Assembly (NCBI GenBank): GCA_947259625.1
Contig: CAMYMY010000213.1
Span: 1 to 8,584 of the forward strand
Source of the DNA: an uncultured Kiloniellales bacterium
Lineage (GTDB): Bacteria; Pseudomonadota; Alphaproteobacteria; Kiloniellales; JAKSDN01
Direction of reading: 5' to 3'
Length of the DNA: 8,584 nucleotides
Below are positions 1 through 6,919 of the stretch, piece by piece (position 1 is the first letter of the stretch; every line of letters starts with the position of its first letter). The notes below the pieces were generated by a model, which was not told where the DNA came from, did no database searches, and was given only the letters and a program-made list of their open reading frames with translations. The translations under genes were made by a program, and so were the position numbers.

Positions 1-1580
1 GTGATTATTACTGCAAGTTGCTAGAGCGCGGCAAGATCTCTCGCCGTGAGTTCATGGGCCGCACGGCCGCGCTGGGCCTTACCACGGCCCTGGCGACAAG
101 CCTGGCGGCGAAGGCCGCCAAGGCCGCGACACCGAAAAAGGGCGGCACGCTGCGTATGGGCATCGGCCATGGGTCGACCACCGACACGCTCGATCCGGCG
201 ACCTATGAGAACCTTTACATCCAGTCCCTGGGCGGCGCCGTTCACAACAAGCTGACCGAGGTCGGCAACACCGGCGATCTGGTTCCCGAGCTCGCGGAAT
301 CCTGGGAGCCGAGCCCGGACGCCAAGGTCTGGACCTTCAAGCTGCGCAAGGGGGTCGAGTTCCACAACGGCAAGACCTTGGAAGCGGCGGACGTCGTCGC
401 CTCGATCAACCATCACCGCGGCGAGGACTCCAAGTCGGCGGCCAAGCCCATCGTCGACCCGATTGCCGATATCAAGGCTGACGGCAAGGACACGGTGGTG
501 TTCACGATGAAGACCGGCAATGCCGATTTCCCCTTCATCATCAGCGACTATCACCTCTCGATCATGCCGTCGAAGGACGGCAAGGCCGATGCAACGTCGG
601 GCATCGGCACCAGCGGCTATACGATCGAGAGCTTCGAGCCGGGCGTGCGCACCAAGTTGAAGCGTTTCCCGAACTACTGGAAGGAAGGGCGCGCGCATTT
701 CGACGCGGCCGAGATGTTGGTCATCGTCGACGTCACGGCGCGCACGAACGCCCTGACCACGGGCGAGATCGACGCCATGGACCGGGTCGACCTCAAGACG
801 GCGCACCTGCTGGCCCGCAACAAGAACGTCAAGCTCGTAGAAACCAGCGGCACGGCGCACTACACCTTCGCCATGCGCACGGACACGGCCCCCTTCGACA
901 ACAACGACGTGCGGCTGGCGCTGAAGTACGCGCTCGACCGCGACGCGCTGTTGAAGTCGGTCCTGCGCGGCCACGGCGTCGTGGGCAACGACCACCCGAT
1001 CAGCCTGTCGAACCGCTATCACGCCGGCGATCTGCCGCAGCGGAAGTACGACGTCGACAAGGCCAAGTTCCATCTGAAGAAAGCGGGGCTCAGCAACCTC
1101 AAGGTGGACCTGAGCGCGGCCGATGCGGCCTTCGCCGGCGCCGTCGACGCGGCGGTCCTCTACAAGGAGCACGCGGCTAAGGCGGGTATCGAGATCAACG
1201 TCGTGCGCGAGCCGAACGACGGCTACTGGTCGAACGTCTGGCTGAAGAAGCCGTGGTGCGCGGTATACTGGGGCGGCCGGCCGACCGAGGACTGGATGTT
1301 CTCGACCGCCTACGCCGCCGGGGCGCCGTGGAACGACTCCTTCTGGGAGCACGAGCGCTTCAACAAGCTGCTGATCGAGGCGCGTGCCGAACTGGACGAG
1401 GCCAAGCGGCGCGCGATGTACGTCGAAATGCAGACGATCGTCAGCAACGAGGGCGGCGTCGTCGTGCCCATGTTCAACAACTACGTCATGGGCCTGTCCA
1501 AGAAGGTCCAGCACGAGAAGATGGGATCGAACTGGAGCCTCGACGGTTTCAGGGCAGTGGAGCGTTGGTGGTTCGGCTGA
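1..1580 (+). CDS. Family 5 ABC transporter substrate-binding protein, Tat-exported, 5' partial
   Basis: This is a periplasmic solute-binding protein of the peptide/opine/nickel family (SBP_bac_5, DppA/OppA-like), which delivers substrate to the permeases encoded next. The frame is open to the left edge: codons from base 3 read DYYCK before the first possible start, a TTG at 18 with no good ribosome site, so the true start lies upstream. Counting from that TTG, residues 8-14 (SRREFMG) form a twin-arginine motif, followed by a hydrophobic alanine-rich stretch and probable cleavage near residues 36-38. The mature part starts with KKGGTLRMG and has the family pattern: a DTLDPATYEN segment, LVPELAESWEPS, a WTFKLRKGVEFHNGK segment, and VRLALKYALDRDALL. 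Length past the TTG is 520 residues, normal for the family. Ligand specificity cannot be assigned; dipeptides, oligopeptides, opines and nickel chelates are all possible. The two permeases and the fused ATPase follow. Confidence 0.93.
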   Translation, partial: DYYCKLLERGKISRREFMGRTAALGLTTALATSLAAKAAKAATPKKGGTLRMGIGHGSTTDTLDPATYENLYIQSLGGAVHNKLTEVGNTGDLVPELAESWEPSPDAKVWTFKLRKGVEFHNGKTLEAADVVASINHHRGEDSKSAAKPIVDPIADIKADGKDTVVFTMKTGNADFPFIISDYHLSIMPSKDGKADATSGIGTSGYTIESFEPGVRTKLKRFPNYWKEGRAHFDAAEMLVIVDVTARTNALTTGEIDAMDRVDLKTAHLLARNKNVKLVETSGTAHYTFAMRTDTAPFDNNDVRLALKYALDRDALLKSVLRGHGVVGNDHPISLSNRYHAGDLPQRKYDVDKAKFHLKKAGLSNLKVDLSAADAAFAGAVDAAVLYKEHAAKAGIEINVVREPNDGYWSNVWLKKPWCAVYWGGRPTEDWMFSTAYAAGAPWNDSFWEHERFNKLLIEARAELDEAKRRAMYVEMQTIVSNEGGVVVPMFNNYVMGLSKKVQHEKMGSNWSLDGFRAVERWWFG

Positions 1581-1587
1581 TCCGAAC
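1571..1587 (+). promoter_or_regulatory. Intercistronic stem-loop between binding-protein and permease genes
   Basis: GTTCGG (1571-1576) and CCGAAC (1582-1587) are perfect inverted repeats around a five-base loop that contains the TGA stop of the binding-protein gene. No T-run follows, so it is not a standard intrinsic terminator. In other binding-protein operons, hairpins in this position protect the upstream mRNA or reduce read-through, giving more binding protein than permease. That role here is inference; a 6-bp stem can occur by chance in GC-rich DNA. Confidence 0.35.
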
Positions 1588-1607
1588 GGGCGAGCCGGAC
1601 GGGTTCC

Positions 1608-2564
1608 GTGACCGAAATCCTGACGATGGTGGCCCAGCGCTTGGCGTTGGGTCTCCTCACCCTCTTCGTCGTCTCCCTGATCATTTTTCTGGGTATCGAG
1701 CTGCTGCCCGGAGACTTGACGGAGGCGATCCTGGGCCAGTCGGCAACGCCGGAGACCGTTGCGGCGTTCCGCAAGGAACTCGGCCTCGATCTGCCGCCGC
1801 ACACCCGCTACTTCGAATGGCTGGGCGGAATACTTCAGGGAGATTTCGGCAAGTCCCTGGCCAATCAGCGTGAGATCTCCGAACTGATCGGCGTGCGTTT
1901 CGCCAACACGCTGTTCCTCGCCGCCATAGCCGCCATCATCTCTGTTCCCCTGGCGGTGACGCTCGGTGTGCTCGCGGCGCTTCACCGCAACAGCTTCTTC
2001 GACCGGTCGATCAACGTTGTGACGTTGTCGTCGATCTCCTTCCCGGAGTTCTTCGTCGCCTACATCCTGATCCTGTTCCTGGCGGTCAACGTCAACATCT
2101 TCCCCAGCATCTCGAACGTCAGCGCGGACCTGGGGTTCTGGGAGCGCGTCTACCGTGTCATGCTGCCGGCGCTGACGCTGACGCTGGTGGTGGTTGCCCA
2201 CATGATGCGCATGACCCGCGCGTCGATCATCAATCTCCTGGCCAGCCCCTACATCGAGATGGCGAACCTGAAGGGTCTGTCCCGTTCGCGCATCATCGTC
2301 CACCACGCTCTGCCCAACGCCTTGGCGCCGATCATCAACGTGATCGTGATCAACCTGGCCTACCTCGTGGTCGGAGTGGTGATCGTCGAGGTGGTCTTCG
2401 TCTACCCGGGCTTGGGCCAGCTGTTCGTCGACTCGGTCATCAAACGGGACGTTCCGGTGGTGCAGGGCAGCTGCCTGATCTTCGCGGCGACCTACATTCT
2501 GCTGAATCTGACGGCCGACGTGCTGTCGATCCTCAGCAACCCCAGACTCCTCCATCCGAAATAG
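1608..2564 (+). CDS. DppB-like ABC transporter permease
   Basis: This is the first inner-membrane permease of the family 5 importer (BPD_transp_1 family, DppB/OppB type), which forms half of the translocation path. The 318 residues fit the family. Six hydrophobic segments are visible at about 12-32, 100-124, 136-160, 184-202, 244-268 and 286-310. The N-terminal region has the usual LPGD motif (33-36) and an ELGLDLPP segment at 57-64. The cytoplasmic EAA loop, which docks on the ATPase, lies at about 215-240 with the conserved G223 in KGLSRSR and a following HALPNALAP. The GTG start at 1608 lies 27 nt after the binding-protein stop with a weak GGAC upstream; an in-frame ATG at 1626 would cost six residues and is the alternative. 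The gene is followed after 12 nt by the second permease. Confidence 0.93.
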   Translation: MTEILTMVAQRLALGLLTLFVVSLIIFLGIELLPGDLTEAILGQSATPETVAAFRKELGLDLPPHTRYFEWLGGILQGDFGKSLANQREISELIGVRFANTLFLAAIAAIISVPLAVTLGVLAALHRNSFFDRSINVVTLSSISFPEFFVAYILILFLAVNVNIFPSISNVSADLGFWERVYRVMLPALTLTLVVVAHMMRMTRASIINLLASPYIEMANLKGLSRSRIIVHHALPNALAPIINVIVINLAYLVVGVVIVEVVFVYPGLGQLFVDSVIKRDVPVVQGSCLIFAATYILLNLTADVLSILSNPRLLHPK

Positions 2565-2576
2565 GCGAGCGGCCGT

Positions 2577-3410
2577 ATGAAACAGCTGGTCAAACTGCTG
2601 AAGTCGGCTCCTCCGACCGCAATCTTCGGATTGCTGGTGATCGTGGTCTACGTCTTCGTCGCCTTCTTCGCTCCCGTCCTGACCCCTTACGGCGAGTCCG
2701 AAATCGTCGGCTCGGAGTTCGAGCCCTGGGGCGAGGGTTTCGTGCTCGGCACCGACAACCTGGGCCGGGACATGCTGACACGGCTGATCTACGGCGCCAG
2801 GAACACGATCGGGATCGCCTTCGCGACGACCTGTCTCGCGTTCCTGATCGGCGGCTTCTTCGGCCTGCTGGCGACCACGCTGGGGGGTTGGGTCGATCAG
2901 GTCCTGGCGCGCGTCGTCGACGTCTTGATGGCCATTCCCACGCTGATCTTCGCGCTCCTGATCCTGACCATCCTGGGCACCTCGATCCCCGTGCTGATCG
3001 TCGTGATCGCCGTTCTGGACTCCACGCGCGTCTTCCGGCTGGCCCGCGCGGTCTCGATGAACGTCGTCGTGCTGGATTTCGTCGAGGCGGCCCGGCTGCG
3101 CGGCGAAAGAATATGGTGGATCATCGGGCGGGAGGTCCTGCCGAACTCCATGCCGCCGCTGGTCGCCGAATTCGGCCTGCGCTTCTGCTTCGTCTTCCTG
3201 TTCATCAGCGCGCTCAGCTTCCTGGGCCTCGGCCTGCAGCCGCCGACGGCCGACTGGGGCTCCATGGTGCGCGACAATGCGACCCTGATCACCTACGGCG
3301 ACATCACGCCCTTGCTGCCGGCGGGGGCGATCGCGCTGCTGACTGTGGGGGTCAATTTCGTGGTCGATTGGTTCCTTCACAAGACGAGTGGGCTTCGCGA
3401 TGAGCACTGA
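2577..3410 (+). CDS. DppC-like ABC transporter permease
   Basis: This is the second permease of the importer (DppC/OppC type), pairing with the DppB-like subunit in the inner membrane. An N-terminal membrane segment (about 15-36) precedes the family hallmark LGTDNLGRDMLTRLIYGAR at 57-75. Hydrophobic segments follow near 76-101, 117-147, 200-220 and 245-266. The ATPase-coupling EAA loop reads FVEAARLRGERIWWII at 168-183, followed by REVLPNSMPPL, and the SFLGLGLQPPTADWG signature occupies 214-228. The 277 residues are within the normal range, and all expected landmarks are intact. The ATG at 2577 is preceded by a weak purine-rich GCGAGCGG. The last 11 nt overlap the start of the ATPase gene, so translation of the two is probably coupled. 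Confidence 0.93.
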   Translation: MKQLVKLLKSAPPTAIFGLLVIVVYVFVAFFAPVLTPYGESEIVGSEFEPWGEGFVLGTDNLGRDMLTRLIYGARNTIGIAFATTCLAFLIGGFFGLLATTLGGWVDQVLARVVDVLMAIPTLIFALLILTILGTSIPVLIVVIAVLDSTRVFRLARAVSMNVVVLDFVEAARLRGERIWWIIGREVLPNSMPPLVAEFGLRFCFVFLFISALSFLGLGLQPPTADWGSMVRDNATLITYGDITPLLPAGAIALLTVGVNFVVDWFLHKTSGLRDEH

Positions 3411-5043
3411 CGGCGGCAAACACGAGATGGGCGAGGTCCTGCTCGAGATGCGCGGCCTGCGTATCGAGGGGCAGTCCGACGAGCAATGGCACGAGATCGT
3501 CAACGGCATCGACCTGACCCTGCGGCGCGGCGAGGTCCTGGGCCTGATCGGCGAATCGGGCGCCGGCAAATCGACCATCGGCATCGCCAGCATGGGCTTC
3601 GCCCGGCCCGGCTGCCGAATTTCCGGCGGCACGATCGTCTTCGACGGCATCGATATGACCGCCGCCTCGGAGGAAACCAAGCGCGAGATCCGCGGATCGC
3701 GCATCGCCTATGTCGCCCAGAGCGCCGCGGCCTCCTTCAACCCGGCGCACAAGCTGATCGACCAGTATTCGGAAACGCCGGTCCAGCACGGCATCCTGAA
3801 GGCCGCCGAGGCCGAGCAGGACGCCAAGGACCTGTATCGCCGGCTTCAGCTGCCGGACCCGGACAACATCGGCTACCGCTATCCGCATCAGGTCTCCGGC
3901 GGCCAGTTGCAGCGCGCGATGACCGCCATGGCCATGGCCTGCAAGCCCGATCTGATTGTCTTCGACGAGCCGACCACCGCGCTCGACGTCACGACCCAGA
4001 TCGAGGTCCTCGCCGCGATCAAGGACGTGGTCCGCCAGTCGAACACCGCGGCCATCTACATCACCCACGACCTAGCGGTGGTGGCGCAGATGGCGGACCG
4101 GATCATGGTGCTGCGCTACGGCGATCTGATCGAGGAAGGCGACGCGCGCGAGATGCTCGCCAACCCGAAGGAGGACTACACCCGCCAGCTTGTCGCGGTG
4201 AGGACCTACAAGAAGGAAGACGCCGCCGCCGCCCCCTCCGAACGTCCCCTGCTCGACGTCCAGGACGTCTCGGCGGCCTACGGCAATACCCTCCTGGTCC
4301 TGCAAGACATAGACCTACAGGTCGAGCGCGGCCGGACGGTCGCGATCGTGGGCGAATCCGGCAGCGGCAAGAGCACGCTGGCGCGGGCGATCACCGGCCT
4401 GCTGCCGCCGCTCAAGGGCAAGGTCCTCTTCGACGGCGAAGAGCTGCCGGCTTCTTACAAGGCCAGGTCCCGCGACCAGTTGCGCCACCTGCAGATGATC
4501 TATCAGATGCCGGACACGGCGCTCAATCCGCGCCAGAAGGTACGCGACGTGATCGGCCGTCCCCTGTCCTTCTACCTCGGCATGGACAGCCAGGCGCGCG
4601 AGAAGCGCATCCTGGAGCTCCTGGACATGATCGAGCTGCCGGCCGATTTCGCCGACCGCTATCCGGGGGAGCTGTCCGGCGGACAGAAGCAGCGCATATG
4701 TATCGCCCGCGCGCTCGCGGCGAACCCGGAGGTCATCATCTGCGACGAGGTGACCTCGGCGCTCGATCAGCTGGTCGCCGAGGAAATCCTCAAGCTCCTG
4801 CAACGTCTCCAGGACGACCTGGGCGTGACCTACCTCTTCATCACCCACGACCTGGCGACCGTGAAGGCGATCTCGGACGAGATCGTGGTCATGCTGCAGG
4901 GCCGGATCGTCGAGCAGGGTGAGAAGCACGAGATCCTCACGCCGCCCCATCACGAGTATACGGAACTGCTGCTGTCCTCGGTGCCGGAGATGGATCCCGA
5001 CTGGCTCGACAGCGTCCTGGAGAAGCGCAAGGCCGCGCAGTAA
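3400..5043 (+). CDS. Dual-domain ABC transporter ATPase (DppD-DppF type fusion)
   Basis: One polypeptide carries both nucleotide-binding domains that power the importer. Counting from the ATG at 3400, domain 1 has Walker A GESGAGKST at 51-59, signature VSGGQ at 165-169, Walker B ending D189-E190, and switch H223. Domain 2 has Walker A GESGSGKST at 318-326, signature LSGGQ at 425-429, Walker B ending D449-E450 (the CDEVTSALD variant usual for DppF-type domains), and H483. Both ATP sites look catalytically complete. The 548 residues match fused members such as YejF or GsiA. Neither half keeps the cysteine cluster often found at the C-terminal extension of separate DppD/DppF subunits; the linker after domain 1 is a short charged, alanine-rich stretch. 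I chose ATG 3400, which overlaps the permease by 11 nt; a GTG at 3388 or ATG at 3427 are alternatives. Confidence 0.92.
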   Translation: MSTDGGKHEMGEVLLEMRGLRIEGQSDEQWHEIVNGIDLTLRRGEVLGLIGESGAGKSTIGIASMGFARPGCRISGGTIVFDGIDMTAASEETKREIRGSRIAYVAQSAAASFNPAHKLIDQYSETPVQHGILKAAEAEQDAKDLYRRLQLPDPDNIGYRYPHQVSGGQLQRAMTAMAMACKPDLIVFDEPTTALDVTTQIEVLAAIKDVVRQSNTAAIYITHDLAVVAQMADRIMVLRYGDLIEEGDAREMLANPKEDYTRQLVAVRTYKKEDAAAAPSERPLLDVQDVSAAYGNTLLVLQDIDLQVERGRTVAIVGESGSGKSTLARAITGLLPPLKGKVLFDGEELPASYKARSRDQLRHLQMIYQMPDTALNPRQKVRDVIGRPLSFYLGMDSQAREKRILELLDMIELPADFADRYPGELSGGQKQRICIARALAANPEVIICDEVTSALDQLVAEEILKLLQRLQDDLGVTYLFITHDLATVKAISDEIVVMLQGRIVEQGEKHEILTPPHHEYTELLLSSVPEMDPDWLDSVLEKRKAAQ

Positions 5044-5060
5044 CGCTGCGGCTTGCGGCC
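5028..5060 (+). terminator. Possible hairpin terminator over the ATPase stop codon
   Basis: CAAG (5028-5031) and CTTG (5052-5055) enclose CCGC/GCGG and AG/CT pairs around the TAA stop, with small bulges. An alternative outer stem pairs GGCCGC (5031-5036) with GCGGCC (5055-5060). The structure is GC-rich and sits exactly where the importer operon ends, but no T-run follows. It could therefore be a weak or Rho-assisted end point or an mRNA-stabilising hairpin. Inference from sequence only. Confidence 0.3.
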
Positions 5061-5098
5061 CCGGTTCCTCCCGCCATCCCTCACACCATGGATCGTTT

Positions 5099-5112
5099 CG
5101 CCAAACTTGGCG
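5099..5112. promoter_or_regulatory. Palindromic candidate operator upstream of pncA
   Basis: CGCCAA and TTGGCG are perfect 6-base inverted repeats with a 2-base spacer. The site lies 16 nt upstream of the candidate -35 hexamer of pncA and about 80 nt before its ATG, a normal place for a transcription-factor site. No regulator gene is in the window, and I do not recognise the motif as belonging to a named regulator. Confidence 0.27.
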
Positions 5113-5128
5113 CGCCATACGGATGCGC

Positions 5129-5157
5129 GTGAACTCAGCGCTCCACGAGGCTATGAT
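5129..5157 (+). promoter_or_regulatory. Candidate sigma70-type promoter for pncA-mla
   Basis: The -10 candidate TATGAT (5152-5157) matches the TATAAT consensus at five of six positions. It has a 17-nt spacer to a weak -35 candidate GTGAAC (5129-5134), which matches only about three positions. This would put transcription start near 5164 and leave a leader of about 30 nt. It is the best such pair I see in the gap, but the -35 box is poor and this is not proof of activity. Confidence 0.3.
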
Positions 5158-5180
5158 CGGGGCAGATGCGGACGCGAGCG

Positions 5181-5187
5181 AGGGAGG
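5181..5187 (+). promoter_or_regulatory. Strong Shine-Dalgarno site fixing the pncA start
   Basis: AGGGAGG lies six bases before the ATG at 5194, ideal spacing and the best ribosome site in the window. It rules in ATG 5194 over the longer open frame that begins at a TTG at 5053, whose extra 47 codons encode no recognisable nicotinamidase sequence. Confidence 0.75.
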
Positions 5188-5193
5188 CGGCAC

Positions 5194-5835
5194 ATGGCCC
5201 AAGACATAACGCCCGGCCGAGGCGACGTGTTTCTGGTGATCGACGTGCAGAACGATTTCTGCCCGGGCGGCGCGCTCGCCGTGCCCCATGGCGATGCGGT
5301 GGTTCCGATCATCAACCGCTTGGCCGGCGGCTTCGAGCACGTGCTGTTCACCCAGGATTGGCACCCTAGGGAGCACACGTCCTTCGCCTCCTCGCATTCG
5401 GGGCGCCAGCCCTTCGAGACCATCGAGGTGGCCTACGGTCCCCAGACTCTCTGGCCCGACCACTGCGTACAGGACAGCGAGGGTGCGGCCTTCCACCCGG
5501 AGCTCGACGCCGCGCGGGCCGAGCTGATCATCCGCAAGGGCTACGACCCCGCCATCGATTCCTACTCGGCCTTCTACGAGAACGACCGGACGACCGCCAC
5601 GGGCCTGACCGGCTATCTCAGGACGCGCGGCTTCGAGCGGGTCTTCATGGCCGGCCTGGCGACCGACTTCTGCGTCAATTTCTCGGCGGTCGACGCCGCG
5701 CGCGAGGGCTTTGCGGTGGTGGTGATCGAGGACGCCTGCCGGGCGATCGACCTGGACAGCTCGCTGGCCGCGGCCAAGGCGCAGATGGCCGAGGCCGGCG
5801 CGGCCCTGGTGGCGTCCTCGGCGCTGGCCGTCTAG
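5194..5835 (+). CDS. pncA: Nicotinamidase (PncA, isochorismatase-like hydrolase family)
   Basis: This cytoplasmic enzyme hydrolyses nicotinamide to nicotinate and ammonia, feeding the Preiss-Handler route of NAD salvage; family members also act on pyrazinamide. The 213 residues match the usual PncA length. The catalytic triad is complete: D17 in VIDVQNDF, K115 in IRKGYDP, and nucleophile C160 in GLATDFCV, where the preceding residues form the typical oxyanion-hole turn. The metal site is visible as D55, H57 and H61 in TQDWHPREH, and LWPDHCVQ at 86-93 is the family substrate-pocket segment. The start follows the AGGGAGG ribosome site. The stop codon overlaps the GTG of mlaE by one base (TAGTG), so it leads the mla operon, although NAD salvage and lipid transport have no known functional link. 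No nicotinate phosphoribosyltransferase gene is adjacent. Confidence 0.94.
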   Translation: MAQDITPGRGDVFLVIDVQNDFCPGGALAVPHGDAVVPIINRLAGGFEHVLFTQDWHPREHTSFASSHSGRQPFETIEVAYGPQTLWPDHCVQDSEGAAFHPELDAARAELIIRKGYDPAIDSYSAFYENDRTTATGLTGYLRTRGFERVFMAGLATDFCVNFSAVDAAREGFAVVVIEDACRAIDLDSSLAAAKAQMAEAGAALVASSALAV

Positions 5836-6913
5836 TGGCGGCTCCGGTCCCGCGGCTGGATGCGCGGTTGGACGGCGCCTGCCTTGTCGTCGCCCTCGCC
5901 GGCCGCTGGACCACCCGGGCGATCGCCGGCGAGGATGCTGCCCTGGCGGCGCTCGAGCCCGACGGCGCCAAGCAGGCCCGGATCGAGCTGGGCGATATCG
6001 ACGAGCTGGACACGACGGGCGCCTGGCTGGTCTACCGCACGGCGCGCGAACTCAGGCGCCGCGGCCTCGAGGTCGATCTCAGCGGCGGCGACCAGGAACA
6101 GCGCGATCTGATCGACACGGTGGCGGCGCACGACGTGCCCTGCCCAGGGCCGCCGCCGCCGGTCAACCCGCTGGTCACTCTCCTCCTGCGCCTTGGAAAG
6201 GCCACGGTCGAGGTGCTGGCCGAGGCCCGCGACCTGGTGAACTTCCTCGGCCACACCACCGTCGTGCTGCTGCGCTCGCTCGCAAGACCGCGCTCGATCC
6301 GCTTGACCTCGCTGGTCAGCCACATGGAGCAGGCCGGCCTCAACGCCCTGCCGATCGTCGGCCTGATGTCCTTCCTGATCGGCATGGTGCTCGCCTACCA
6401 GGGCGCCGACCAACTGGCCCGCTTCGGCGCACAGATCTTCACCGTCAACCTGGTCGGCTACGGCGTGCTGCGCGAGATGGGCATCCTCCTGACGGCGATC
6501 CTGGTCGCCGGGCGGACGCCATGCGCACCATCGGGCTCGATCCCATGGAGGTCCTGGTGATCCCGCGGGTGCTCGCGCTGATGCTGACGCTGCCGCTGCT
6601 GACCTTCTACGCCGACATGCTGGGCCTGCTGGGCGGCGCGGTGATCGCCCTCGTCGAGCTGGACATCTCGTTCCTTCAGTTCGCGCGCCAGCTGAGCTCG
6701 GGGGTCACGCTGTGGTCCTTCTGGATCGGCATCATCAAGGCGCCGGTCTTCGCCTTCATCATCGCCATGGTCGGCTGCTTCGAGGGCCTCATGGTTTCGC
6801 GCAGCGCCGAGTCGGTCGGCCGGCGCACCACCGCCGCCGTGGTCGAGGCGATCTTCCTGGTGATCGTGCTCGACGCCTTGGCCTCGATCCTGTTCTCCAA
6901 CCTCGGGATCTGA
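5835..6913 (+). pseudogene. mlaE: STAS-MlaE phospholipid transport permease, broken by an internal deletion
   Basis: MlaE is the membrane permease of the Mla lipid transporter, working with the MlaF ATPase and MlaD. Frame 1 starts at GTG 5835, coupled to the pncA stop. It holds a STAS-like domain (about 1-100, with the motif DTTG at 59-62, equivalent to separate MlaB), a proline-rich linker (103-112), and the first half of MlaE through LTAILVAGR (R227, bases 6513-6515). It then drifts into unrelated residues and stops at 6560. The second half continues two bases out of phase from GAC at 6515 as DAMRTIGLDP to the stop at 6911-6913, ending with the typical AESVGRRTTAAVVEAIFLVIV segment. Family alignment from memory puts about 18 residues (the GSA..A..G.M...EE loop) between R227 and DAMR; their loss plus one base is 55 nt. 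Restored length would be about 377 residues. Either a true pseudogene or an assembly error. Confidence 0.85.
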
Positions 6914-6919
6914 AACGCG

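Larger units (their letters stand above)
5044..5193. other. 150-nt intergenic region between importer operon and pncA
   Basis: This is the only gap longer than 30 nt in the window and separates the importer operon from the pncA-mla operon. It contains the distal arms of the hairpin described above, a 14-bp palindrome at 5099-5112, a candidate sigma70-type promoter at 5129-5157, and the ribosome site at 5181-5187. A 14-codon ORF beginning at ATG 5088 has no ribosome site and is not called. The layout fits a transcription break with a new start in front of pncA. Confidence 0.6.

Noticed and set aside
21..3704. Open frame of 1227 codons on the minus strand
   Set aside because: It lies antisense to four well-supported importer genes. 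The translation is repetitive Asp/Gln/Arg/His-rich sequence with no recognisable domain, as expected when high-GC codon bias removes stops from the opposite strand.
5109..5116. GGCGCGCC palindrome next to the candidate operator
   Set aside because: An 8-base GC-only palindrome is expected by chance in DNA this GC-rich and has no partner site nearby.
5088..5132. Possible 14-codon leader peptide (ATG 5088 to TGA 5130-5132)
   Set aside because: No Shine-Dalgarno sequence precedes it, it lies upstream of the candidate transcription start, and there is no run of regulatory codons or attenuator structure after it.
5053..5193. N-terminal extension of pncA from a TTG at 5053
   Set aside because: The extension has no similarity to the nicotinamidase fold, would overlap the candidate promoter, and lacks a ribosome site, whereas ATG 5194 has AGGGAGG at ideal spacing.
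4315..5496. Open frame of 393 codons on the minus strand across the ATPase/pncA boundary
   Set aside because: It is antisense to both genes and to the intergenic gap, and has the same biased composition and no recognisable motif.
6521..6913. Independent small membrane protein starting at ATG 6521
   Set aside because: It is the C-terminal half of MlaE, its first residues continue the MlaE alignment, and no ribosome site precedes the ATG; a separate gene is less likely than a broken one.
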